From assembly GCA_964035775.1 (NCBI GenBank), contig OZ038315.1:11464698-11528697 (forward strand): a stretch of 64,000 nucleotides of DNA. The letters are read 5' to 3'. Each line of letters begins with the position of its first letter. The first letter of the stretch is position 1. Below are positions 38,795 through 51,350 of this stretch, in pieces. This stretch comes from Osedax frankpressi (lineage: Eukaryota > Annelida > Polychaeta > Sabellida > Siboglinidae). The translations under genes were made by a program, and so were the position numbers. A model generated the notes under the pieces. That model was given only the letters and a program-made list of their open reading frames with translations. It was not told the DNA's origin and did no database searches.

Positions 38795-40519
38795 GATAAT
38801 AATATAATTATTTAAAATCCACAATCCTCGACATATTCTAATTATATATTAAATATTCAATTACTCATTAAAATATGATGGTATTCTTTTAAATTGTTTA
38901 CTTATATTCTTAAAAAACACAACCTTGATAAATAAAACTTAAATGATTTCCGAATGATCTAAAAAAATTATAATAATATATCAAAATTGAACGAGTTTTA
39001 TCAAAGTAATTACAAAATCATCTAAAAATAAACAACCTTTTAATAATAACAATAGTTATTTTGAAATTTATAATTGAAATATCTCATGATGTATTTAGTT
39101 ACAGTTAATTAAAACATTAATTAGGGTTTAAATTGCGTATATATTATACTTTGATATTATATCAAGGAGTGTATATAGTCACATCCGTTAGGTGTTTTAC
39201 TGGTATAGCTAATACAATAATTATAAATATTAATCTCTGTGAAAAGACGATAGATTAATATAAATTTATAATATAAGATTTACCGATAATAAACTAAGGT
39301 CGATTTAGTTTATAGTATTATTGATTTAAAATTATAGTATTCTATATTATTGTTTACCTATTAATGTACTTAATAAAATTATATATGAAAGAATATGTAA
39401 GATCTTCGTATCCAAGTTAAACTATATATAAATAATTAAATGGCCTGTAGATATAATAGTCTCTAATTATTTTAATCAATATTATCGTCTGAATAGTGTT
39501 CCTAGGTTACATTTGTATTGCTTTAATTTATGCAGTATTTACTAACTTATCTATTATTATTTTAGTAACCATAGTAATATTACCATATTAAAATAATGTA
39601 AATATTGAATTAAATATATTAAATAGATTATCAAATTAAAAGTATATATATAATTAATGATAATATTATGACAACATTATTAGGAAGTGTAAACATGTAT
39701 TAATCGTGATTATTTAGGTAGAGTAGAGCATTCGTTACCATAGATAAAAGTATTTATAATAATCGAGGTGGTGTTTAAATTAATTATTCCTTGAATATAT
39801 ATACCTGAATGAAACTAGCATATTATTTTGAATACGTGCAATTGAGAGAGAATGTGAAATGAGGAGTGGAGATATACATGAATAACAATAATAAGTTTTA
39901 TTAAATACATGGTATTTACCAATTACTAATTATTTAAAGTAGATTGAAACTAATCTACAATGTAAATTAATATGATATAACATCACTTCAGAAGAATTCA
40001 TGTTAATTATCATTTTATATGAGTTTTATCTAAATTACCTCGCATCTGAGTTGATTTGAGATTAATTTCTGTTTATTCTATTTATTAATCAATATTATTT
40101 AGATCTAAAGTTACTTGATTTGAATCTGTATATATCATAGCATTATTTAATTTATAATTAAATATATAAGTAAATATATCAGTATAGTATATTTATATAA
40201 ATATACTATAATTGATTATATATAAATATTATATTCAATTATTTATTGATGTTCCATCAGTTACAGAAAAGTATATATTGAGTAAAAGTTTATATGCATA
40301 GTTTTCTTTTATCATAAACTATTTCAAATTAACTCATTAATTAAAATATATTGGTAAAACTTTACTAATTTAATTATATGTATGAAGTGTGAGGGGTTAC
40401 ATCTGTATTCTTTTCCCAATATAATTATAATCACATTAATCTAAATATAAATAATATATATATATATAAATATCACTAAAATATAACTTTTTAAAATACA
40501 AATCTGTTATGGAAATCTG

Positions 40520-40591
<72 letters not shown>

Positions 40592-40764
40592 TTGTGCACT
40601 TCTAAAATGATCAATTTAATTTAATTTATATTATATGTAATATATTAATGTATTAATATATTCGTTTATTAATTTCTCAGAACATGAATTCTGAGAAATC
40701 TACGCCCCAATAATTTCTTTATTTATTATCCAATAGGAATTATTTCTATGAAGTCTGACATGTC
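38795..40764. repeat. 22.7-kb-type segment, blocks A, A2, B, (TA)n
   Basis: Mirror of 21500-23433: segment to 39500, block A 39505-39875, A2 to 40265, B 40270-40515, (TA)n 40522-40587, then the TTCTCAGAAC pair before the K promoter. Directly repeated at 55476-57475. Confidence 0.6.
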
Positions 40765-40782
40765 TGCGCGAGTATAAAAACA
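40765..40782 (+). promoter_or_regulatory. K promoter, copy 4: TCTGCGC plus TATAAAAA
   Basis: TCTGCGCGAG directly precedes TATAAAAA (40773-40780). A G+C cluster abutting a TATA box is conspicuous in this A+T-rich sequence, and it sits a suitable distance above the ATG at 40863. Confidence 0.55.
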
Positions 40783-40862
40783 ATAAATATTTAAGTTTAT
40801 TATCATATTATATTCTATTATTAAATATTTATATAAATTAACTTTACATCTGTACTACCAAC

Positions 40863-41068
40863 ATGAAAATGATTAAATCAAGTAAGTATTCCATATGTAA
40901 TATTAATCATTTTTATTTCAATAATATATATTTATTGAATACAATAGTATTTATTATATAATTCAAAATATAATACAATTATAATTTTAATTTTAATTTA
41001 CAGGTATATTAGTAGTTATTTATTATGACTTTGAATTGTGTATTGATTTGGATATTCCATTACCATAA
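40863..41068 (+). CDS. K unit, copy 4: spliced 27-codon micro-gene
   Basis: ATG at 40863 opens a 19-nt exon ending at 40881, followed by a perfect GTAAGT donor, a 122-nt T-rich intron ending TTTACAG, and exon 2 from 41004. The joined frame is MKMIKSSILVVIYYDFELC then eight residues to TAA at 41068. A basic start followed by ILVVIYY could be a short secretion signal. A second intron (41096-41309, GTTAGT...TTACAG) follows, then an exon from 41310. An overlapping frame starts at ATG 41025 in exon 2 and, spliced to exon 3, runs 46 codons to TGA at 41379. A TATA box lies 90 bp upstream of the first ATG. Product unknown; it could equally be a non-coding spliced RNA. Confidence 0.45.
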
Positions 41069-41611
41069 ATATACACAAAAAGAACCACATTTCTGGTTAG
41101 TGACTCTTGAATTATTAAATATATTTATTTACTTTTATAAAATATAATATGATGAATATTTAAATATTATTATATATATATTATAATTTTTTTCTTAATG
41201 TATAGTATTGATATGTAATAGTTATGATAGATAGGCATATACTATTAATTCATTTACTTATATTTAGTATTCTCTTTAATATAATGTAATATCATAATAA
41301 CAATTACAGGTATCAGTACATGCTCTACAATGTGAGTTTATGCAATGCTCGATCTACAACACAAAATCTATATCTATGAAATAGTATTTTTATGAATTAT
41401 ATATGTTATATATTTTTAACTTGATATTTTTATTCTGAATATGTTATAATTTAATTATTTATTACGATGCCACGTCTTTTATTTATTTTCATGAACTCTA
41501 AATTACAAATTTTTTTATTTTGTTTAAATTGTAAACAAATTATTAATATATATAATATATTTTGTTTACAATAATTTGATATATAATATTATCATTATAC
41601 TAATGAAATAT

Positions 41612-41684
41612 AGTCTGCGCAGATTGCATCTTTATAAAGGAACGTCTTTCTTCTTCTCAAGCTTTACTGAACGAACACTATAAA
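41612..41684 (+). promoter_or_regulatory. Second promoter-like site downstream of K copy 4
   Basis: Same arrangement as at 13248: TCTGCGCA at 41614, TATAAAGG at 41633, then CTTCTTCTCAAGC. Confidence 0.4.
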
Positions 41685-42748
41685 CGAGATTGTATTAAAC
41701 TATGAAATTATAATATTAAGTTATATAATACTATATAAAATACTATGGTAATTATATTATTTGATCAAAACCATATATTACCTATAGTACGTACTATTAT
41801 GTTGTTTATAAATGTCTAGTTTATTATTTTAATATATATATATATTAATATAATATGAAAATAAAACCCGACATCATTTATATTTACAATAATAATATTC
41901 AATATTAATAATAATATTCAATAATAATGTTACAATATTCAAATATTAAGATAGATAATTCTATTTAATAGATATGTATATATTTATAAATATATATTTC
42001 ATACTCTAATATATTTATTATAGTATGCGTATTAATTCAAATACAATTTAATAGATCATTATTTACAAATTATTAATTTTTGTATTATAATTATTAATAT
42101 TAGTATTATAATTAGCATTATCCCTATTATTCATATTGTTATAACCAGATATATGAATTTTCTCTAGAATATGAAATTGTAGAATTAGTTGAATTGTTTT
42201 TTTAATTCAAATTTATCAGCTATATCTAATGGCTGGGCATCATTAGAATACGATTCTGAATCGGTTCTACCAAAATGCATGTTATTTACTTCTAATTTAG
42301 TTCGCTTGTACACTTTCATATAAGATTTAATATTAAATAGATTAGGCATAATTATTTACTATATTTATTTAATTTATAAATAATATAATATTACAAATAA
42401 ATTAAAGTTTATTATAATTAACTAAATAATAATTAATAATAATTTAATGAATATTATTATTTTTTAATTATTTTATATAATACAGTTTATTATCAATTAT
42501 ACCTTATTAGTATTTAGATGTAAAATGGTTTTAAATATAATGAAAATGTTTACTATATATATAAATCAGATTAATTTAGCACAAGAAAATTTAATTTTTA
42601 ATTCTACCGTTAATAATTATATTACAGGGAGCATTTGTATTGTTTTATATTAATGATTTTAAAAGATATTCAAAATGTGTTATACTACTAATATATCAAA
42701 TAATATATACGTCAAACGTCATTATATAGAGTATATTATACTATATAG
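41685..42748. repeat. K copy 4 downstream flank
   Basis: Up to 41980 it matches 13321-13560 directly; from 41980 to 42720 it is the reverse complement of 966-1440. No convincing spliced frame. Confidence 0.5.
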
Positions 42749-42916
42749 AACACATATATGCATATATGTTAACAATAAATGAGTGAAACAACCTTTATTA
42801 AATTCTGAAAAATATAAAGGTTTTCAAAACTTTATTATATTTTAAATTTGACATAAAGGTTTTTATCATAAATGTGAAATGTAATAAAGATTATTATTTT
42901 GTGTATATGCATTTCC

Positions 42917-43031
<115 letters not shown>

Positions 43032-43167
43032 CATAATAATCACATATAATGACAATATGTATGCTATAAACTAAATAAATTAGCTTACACTTAAAAATAA
43101 ACGAATATATATATATATATATATATATATTAATATAATATATAAGTTTTTACAATCTCATTCGTAG

Positions 43168-44522
43168 AGAAATCACACAGTTATTGAGAATAGCGAGGCA
43201 AAATGATGTCTCTATAATGAACACTCATGATTTTTAACGACTTATCCATCCATGAAAATAATCGAACTTGTAAGTATTCAGTTTATATATAGGTAACTGA
43301 ATAGGTAATAATATAACCTATAGGTTGAACATTATAATATTTTATTAAATTACAATTATTGATCGATTAATATCATCGGTTATGATATCGATATCATAAA
43401 TAAGTACTACAATTTCTAACTAATTAATGAATTAAATTTAAATAACAATAATTTCATACATAATGCATATCATAAGATATTTTTCAGATTTATTATGAAT
43501 ATATTATGACAATTAATTATTACAATATTAATATTTGAAAAAGATTTGAGTTTTTGTTTTATGTAATTAACTAATATTTCTTGAATTTAGATTTTAATTA
43601 ATTAATCTTTCTATGTTGTAGGTTATTGATGACATGGAAATTTCTTTTGGTTTTTTTAAAATGAAAATATCATTAAACCCTTTACTTCCCGCGGATTTTT
43701 GTATTTATTATAAATTTATAAACAACATTTTCACATCATGCAAACAAATTATCCAAAATTTGTAAAGGAATGGATGCCAATATCTATGATAAAATATATA
43801 TTAATTATCAAAATAAAAAACATCCATAAATAAACATAATACTGGTTAGTCATTACTTTCAAAAAAATATCAATATTTATTCTAATTGTTTGTGATTATT
43901 AATAAGTTAATTCTAATATATTTTAAATTTATTACAACATTTAATAGATCATTTTTTTATAGATAATGTTCTTGAATTTGTTGTCAGTATGATATTTATA
44001 ATATCCTAATATTAGGATGTGACACAGATTATTTTATTGTTGAAAAAAATAACGTTAGTATTTACAGTTGTGCCAGATATGATAATATTAATTATAATTC
44101 AAGAAATATTATGTCCATACTATGATATAAATGTAAAACAAATTTTAAATGTTTAACATTTTATTTTTCATACTATAATATTTATAAAATAATTTTTCAT
44201 TTATTTTCATATATTATTATATTATATTATTATATTTTATTATATTTTCATATATCTCAAATTTTATACAGGAAACTAGAACGCCTATTCCATAAATTTT
44301 AAATAATAATAATAATTGTGTTATTTTAATTGACGTAGTGAGGTTGCTAAATGTAATAATTATTTGGATGCTATTATTTTATATTTTTCATATCATTTTA
44401 TTTTCAATATTATGTTTCATTCGAAAGTTAATCATTTTTTAATATTTATTTCAAATTATGTCTTTAATAATTATTCAGGTGTAATACCACGTTGGGTAAA
44501 AGGCCTATATAGGAAATTATAA
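43168..44522 (+). pseudogene. Damaged 3' half of the SAMD3-like gene
   Basis: Homologues of the last exons lie at 43168-43269, 43622-43844, 43973-44053 and 44272-44522, with recognisable acceptors and donors. The first is one base shorter than its intact counterpart (102 versus 103), shifting frame. The second carries about 48 extra bases and a stop. The last has lost one G in the GACGGTAG region. The third is informative: it continues after CDTDYFI as VEKNN and then has a phase-0 GTTAGT donor, showing the ancestral end that the 36.3-kb copy has lost. Upstream exons are absent. Confidence 0.75.
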
Positions 44523-44968
44523 ATATTATTTATATTATATTTTATTTGTATATAAATATGTCTATTTTATTATTTCGTATACATGCATATATTTTTATAC
44601 GTATTTATTTTATAAACTCGTTTTATATTTTTATAATAAATTGATTAATTATCATTTTACAAAAAAGTGTTTTGATTTAATAATCATTGAATTAATATAT
44701 AAATAGTATGTTATTTTAAATAATTAAATAATAAAAAAATAAAATAAAACCTTTATTAGATTCGCTCATATAATAAAGGTTTAAAAACCTTTATTAGATT
44801 CGAGCGTATAATAAAGGTTTAACAACCTTTATTAGATTCGCGCGTATAATAAAGATTTAAAAACTTTTATTAGATTCGCGCGTATAATAAAGGTACAAAT
44901 ACTCGTATCATCCGAGGACACTTTATAAAGGTTTATTCACGACTTAATAAAGGTTATTTTTAACAGTG

Positions 44969-45079
44969 TGGTAACTTGTTTTTATTCAAATCGATATTAT
45001 TAATAATTTTCTATATTTAGAAAAATATTATATTCGTGAAATGCCTAAAATGGTAATATAATATATAATGTATAAATAG
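44969..45079. other. Right flank of the 42.75-kb element
   Basis: TGGTAACTTG and the following bases match the minus-strand reading of 830-940, continuing the interrupted host repeat. Confidence 0.6.
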
Positions 45080-45790
45080 AAGTTTGTGATGTTTACAACT
45101 ATTTTGAATGCAAGTTTCACTAGTGTTAACTATATACATGCTAACCTTGTTTCAAATTAACAATGATCATTTGTTAACACTATAATGTATATTAACTCAG
45201 GTTAACAAGTGTATTATTTATGTAAATTTATTAGTGTTGTAAAACACATAGTAACACAAGTTTGTTGAGTAACCCATAAAAGCACAGGTTAACCCAAGTA
45301 TGATTTCATAATTGTTTACTTGTTCATTTAAATTATTATATTTCGGAAAGTTACATTTATTTTAAATGACTCATGTCATTTATGCCGGAATAATTAGAAA
45401 TCAAAGATGAAACAGAAATAAAATTATATAGCTAAAAGAAAAAATAAAAAATATGTATTTGATAAATAAAAATGAAGAAATAAACTACATTAATAGAATA
45501 AGTTCGTTTGTGAAATAGCTTTCAAATACAAGTTATATTATTGTTAAGTTTTAGAAATAATTGATTTGTATGAATAATTTATTAATCATATGAGATATTT
45601 ATTTATTTTTCAGATATATATTACATTTAATTGACCAATATATAAATTACATTATTTAACTAACCATTATTTATATACATATATTTATATATATATATAT
45701 ATAAATTTTATTGTTAATTTTATTTTTTCACATAATATTAATATATATTATTTATTAATTATCAGTTGGCAAGAAAATATATTCACTATA

Positions 45791-45830
<40 letters not shown>

Positions 45831-46867
45831 TATATTAGTATATATTATATATATAAGCCAGATACATATGCAATTGTAGTAATTGGTAATTTAATTTATA
45901 ATATATAATTTTAAAACAAAATATTTGCATATTTGAAATCATAATATTTACAATTCTTGATTGGCATATCATTTAAGAGTGTACTTGAAACTAGATATAC
46001 CTAATATATATGAATTATTTTTAGGGTATCATTTTATCATAAGAATATTTAAAATCCGCTAAACAATTCAACTATTTTATTATATATTTATAAAATTAAT
46101 TCTTAAATGTTAGAATTATATAAAATATAGTATTATATAAACGGCACGTTTAAATATACAAACACGCTAGAACACATAAAAACTGCGCAAGACCGTATAT
46201 TTAATTATAAATTATAAATAACGTTATTAATTTACGAAACATTAATGCTGAATATTATATTATATTATATTGCTTGTAGAAAATGTATCAGATTATTTTA
46301 AAATATATGCATTAAGATATCAATTTAGTTAATAGTAAAATTTATTTTAATTTATAGTTGTATAGATGATTGTGTTTGCCTACTCATTAATATAATAATT
46401 TTGTATCCATATTATAATTATCCTAGATAGTATCTTAGGTTACTATAGTAACTATTAATTATAGTTTTATAATAATATAATTAATTTATATTTAGACGTA
46501 ATAAATATTTGTGTATTTATAAAATATATATATTGACCTAAACTTGATAATTATGGAAATTTTATACGGCTGATATGTAGAGCTAAATTAAGATCGTGTT
46601 ATAAGAAAAAATTGTTAAAATAACATACGAGATGATAATTTAAACGAATTAATCAAAAAATAATAAATATTAATATTTTAAGAATAAATAAAAATTAATT
46701 AGTCAAGAATTAAACGAATTCAATGAGAAATTCTAAATATAAATATCACAATCAAAAATTAAAATGAATTAATCAACAATTAGACGAATTCATCAAGAAA
46801 TTCTAATCAATATAGTAATTTCAAAAATTATAATTATACATCATTGTTATCGCTATATAATAATATA

Positions 46868-46906
<39 letters not shown>

Positions 46907-47350
46907 GTTAGTTATATGGGGAAATATAAAGGTCACTTAAATTAAATATAAATGAAATATTAATCTTAATAATAAATAAATATCTCATATAATTAATAAA
47001 ATATTCATACAAATAAAGTATTCATAAATGATTTAAATGAACAAGTAAACAATTGTGAAATCATACTTGGGTTAACATGTGCTTTTATGGGTTACTCAAC
47101 ACAATTGTGTTACTATGTGTTTTACAACACTAATACATTTACATAAATAATACACTTGTTAACCTGAGTTAATATACACTATAGTGTTAACATTAACAAA
47201 TGATCATTGTGTTTACATGTGATTTTTAACATTAGTTAATTTGACACAAGGTTAGAATGTATATAGTTAACACTAATGAAACTTGCATTCACAATAGTTG
47301 TAAACATCACAAACAAAAATATATATATCGTCTGAATATTGCTCCTATAT
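45080..47350. repeat. Second copy of the inverted-repeat unit
   Basis: Same order and orientation as 28040-30390, about 17.0 kb further on, with high identity including the GTTAAC-rich ends (45080-45330, 47040-47350) and the internal block E. The left end lacks about 60 bp (ATGTTAAAAATCACATG region) present in the 28-kb copy. Confidence 0.6.
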
Positions 47351-48900
47351 TATTGATTTTTATTTATCTATTCTTGTTTTGTATGTGTTAACTTATCTGA
47401 TATTGTTTTATTATTTTTAATAACTTTAGTAATATTACCATATTACTATATTATAAATATAGAATTAAATATATTAAATAGATTATTAAATTAATAATTT
47501 ATACATATATTATTTACAATTATTAATAATATTATGATCACATTATGTGTAAATGTACACCTGTAATAGTCATGATTACTTATGCGATATAGAGCGATTG
47601 TTATCATAGATACATATATTCATAATAATCGAGGTGATTTTCAAATGAATTATTTTAAATATTTAGAAATGAATTAAACAATAAAACTAGCTATAATATT
47701 TTGAATGTATAAAATGTAAGAGAGATGGGAAAAGAGGAGGAGAGATATAAATAAATGATATTCATATTTTTTCTTAAATACAAGGTAATTGCTGATTAAG
47801 TGATTATTTTCAATTGATTGAAAATAATCAGAAATGTAAATTTAATAAAGTGATGAAGATATAAAGGAAGGGTGGCTTCAACAGTTATAAGATCAAATAA
47901 GAAATACTTAATAGCATGATATATCTCAAAAAGAAATAATTAATATGATCTTCTAGCTAATTAAAAATAATATATATTAATTATCATTTATATAAATAGT
48001 TAGCTCAGTTTAAACTTATACAATATATATATATAGAGTATCGGTAAACATAAGCGTATACATATTATCCCACTATATAGTAGAAACAACTCTAAAGTAA
48101 AGATATTTCTTATTCCGGACATTCTCCATATTCAAATATTGTATAATATAACCTTGTGGAAATTAAAGCAAGCTATACAGATTAGCTCAATATACAATAG
48201 AAGCAACTCTACAGTAAAAATATATCTTATTCCAGGCATAATCCATAATCTAATATTTAGTAATATAAATATGGTAATTGAAGCAATTGCAATTGCAATA
48301 TGGTAATTAAAGATATTAAAAATAATATATCTGTTGTTACGGTAATTTGTGAAAAGATTGAATTAGTTACATAATATATACAAATCTACTTGTTTATCCA
48401 AGCAATGCAATTAATAAAATGCATTTTATATTAGTTTAATCTAAATTAACTCATAGTTAAGATATAAAGAAAGTTGTGTTTATTTGTTTTTATAAATTAA
48501 ATATTGCCTAGCTCTCGTTTACTTATTCTTATTTATTCGTTTTGAATCTGTATACAGAGAGCTAATTATTATTAATTGTATAATTAAATATATAAATAAA
48601 CTTATCAGTACGTTATATTTTTTATAAATTATATATGAATATTATATCCAATTATTTATTGAAGTTATATGAGGTACAGAAAAGTAAAAATTTGGAATTA
48701 TAGATTCTTCATTTAAAAAACGTAAAAATTATACATAATATTATATCCGCAGTATCCTCTAGTATAAAGGAATATTATAAAACAATATTTTATTATTTAT
48801 TTAATATGTTATATATGAATTATTTACTTTTATTATAAAGTTTAAATGAATTCATTAATATTTATTAAAATATATTTATAAATACCTTACAAATATAATC
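47351..48900. repeat. Diverged blocks A, A2 and B
   Basis: A (47370-47745), then a segment related to 51760-52310 and, reversed, 27100-27800, containing the TTATTCCGGACATTCTCCAT (48110) and TTATTCCAGGCATAATCCAT (48225) pair. A diverged B follows near 48730. No gene. Confidence 0.5.
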
Positions 48901-49264
48901 ACATGTTTGGTGAGTGTACGCCGCAGAGTGTGCGGGTTATATATAATACAAAATAATGCCATTACTTTAATATAAAGAGTATATTTAAAATTATATACGA
49001 TTGTATGTCTAAATTAATATCGTCTTATAAGAAAAATATATTAAAATAACATAAAAAACATATATGAAGATAATTAAATAATATTAAAAGTAATTAAAAC
49101 TAATAAATGCCATATATTATTTAATGTTATGTATACATTCTATAATTAATATAGAGAAATATCACGTAATGAAATTATATTATATTATGTTTATTGTAAT
49201 ACATATATTTATATATTCGATAATTAATTAATTAATTAAAATTAATTAATTAAAAACGAAAAAG
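48901..49264. other. Low-copy segment; nothing recognised
   Basis: Contains GTGAGTGTACGCCGCAGAGT at 48910, unusually G+C-rich for the window, in no clear frame. Weak block-C similarity only. Confidence 0.4.
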
Positions 49265-49940
49265 ATAAATCTGAGAAATCTAAATCACAATAATGTCTTC
49301 ATTTATTATCCAAAAGCAATTATTTTAATTAAATCGGATATACTTCTTCTTAACAAATTATATATTGCCGTTTTAATTATATAATTCTGTTTTTAAAACA
49401 TTTATATAACATATTTTTATATCAGTAATTATGAATTAAAGCTAGTATATCATATATATACATATATATTAATAATGTATCATTTCTATGATACACACAC
49501 ACATATATATATATATAATTAAAATATTTTTAATTTTATGTAAAAGTTATATCAGTAGTTATTTATTAAGAACACAATTATATGTATTATGCATACATAT
49601 ACAAAATAACCTCATTTATAGTTAATGTCTATTGAATTATATTATATATTTATTTTATTTTAATAATAAAACTAGGTGTTCTAACTTAATGTATATTATT
49701 GATATATATAAGTTATGATAGATATGTATAAAACGTTAACTATGTATATTATTCTTATACTATTATTTAATGTAAAATAACATTTACATGTATCATTACA
49801 TGCTGTAGGATATAATGTTATGCATTGATCTAAGTAACCATAAAAGTTATATCTATGAAATAGTATTTATATGTTATATCTTTATCATGTATTATTTTTT
49901 TCAGGATATATTATAATTTAATTATTTATTACGAAGATAA
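49265..49940 (+). pseudogene. Old, decayed K unit
   Basis: Scattered matches follow the K order: CTGAGAAATCTAAATCACAA, a damaged leader, ATGAATTAAAGC where the first exon would be, ATATCAGTAGTTATTTATTA for exon 2, TACATGTATCATTACATGCT for the exon 3 start, and TATATCTATGAAATAGTATT. The TATA box, the first exon frame and the donors are gone. This shows that K is an old family with both fresh and decayed copies. Confidence 0.6.
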
Positions 49941-51350
49941 TTTATTTATCTAATAATATATACACCATATGTATAACCTATATCACCCTACATATGTTTG
50001 TAAAGTACCATACTGGGGAACAACTTTCCTTTAAATAGTATGCTATTATTTAGACCCTACCAACCAACGAATGATCGAAAATAATTATATCGTCATTAAA
50101 TTTATTTATTTTTCTATTCGTAAAATAAGAATATTTATATCATTTAAAGGACATTTTCAAAATGTCAAAAACCTGCACTAAATAATATCTCATATTTTAA
50201 ATTCAATTTGTAAAAATACTTTACACCTAATAAACTATACATATACATATTATTTAAAAAATAAATTATGGCTTCTGAATCTATTATACAAGAGTTCAAT
50301 TCATAATAAATATGATATTGATAAACCTTATTCATCCTAAAATCGATATAAGAGATATAATTATTTTGCAATATTATTATAATTATTATAATTGTCAAAC
50401 ATATTATGTTTCTGTAGATGTGTAAATAATTAAATAGCTTAAGAATATATCTATGGTATAAAATAGTATATTTTATAAGGGTAAAATTAGAAATTAAATA
50501 TATAAATTACAATTGGTAAATGTTTCATTATTATGTCTATATCTCATATTTAATACCAGGATACTTATTTATTTATTTTTTCTTCACATATTTAAACATT
50601 ACGTATTCCCATTGTTTTTACAGTATCATCATCATAAATGAAATAATGTAATATCTTAAATTATTGATATGTTATCTTTATAATTTAACTGACTGATCAT
50701 AATAATATAATAGCTAATTTAATACACTATAACTAATTCAGTTATGATTTGTATACTTTTCAAGGTGAAGAGTTATACGAAAGTGAGGATATAATATTCG
50801 TCTGAAGAATTTCATTTGCTGACCTGGCATAAGAATGTAAACCGTAATTATATTAATTTTCTAACTTGATTTAAAAGTGTAACCGAAGTGAAAAATAATA
50901 TCAATAAGAATAAGAATATACATTCAGGAATATTTCACGTTCAGTTTTCTCTAAATATGTGATTATCTCAAATAATAAAGTTAGAGTTGAACTGATGTTT
51001 TTTAAACCTAAAAACCTATTATTCAATATAATTGATTAAGTAACTTGTTATATTAATTTTAAAATATATATTTTAAAATTAATGACCCTATATTCTTAAA
51101 AGTTAAATAAAATGACAGAATAATCAGTATATGTGTTGATTCCTTTCTTACGTGTGAATAAGTTATTTATATAATATGAAATGTATAATATATATTGCTT
51201 GTAGAAAATATATAGGATTATGTTTCAATATATGTATTAATATATCAATTTAATGAATTTTAAACTGTGTTTAAATTTATAGTCGCATAGATTATTGTGT
51301 TCGCCTACTTATGACAATCTCTAAATTTAATCAAGATATCGTCTGAATAT
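49941..51350. other. Low-copy segment; nothing recognised
   Basis: No copy elsewhere in the window. A 77-codon minus frame at 50398-50165 begins MTIIIIIIIL and has no supporting motif; I do not annotate it. 50750-51000 holds a slightly more complex stretch (GTGAAGAGTTATACGAAAGT) without a frame I can support. Confidence 0.4.

Noticed and set aside
50165-50398. 77-codon minus-strand frame in single-copy DNA
   Set aside because: Begins with an isoleucine run and shows no motif, splice context or second copy; left undetermined.
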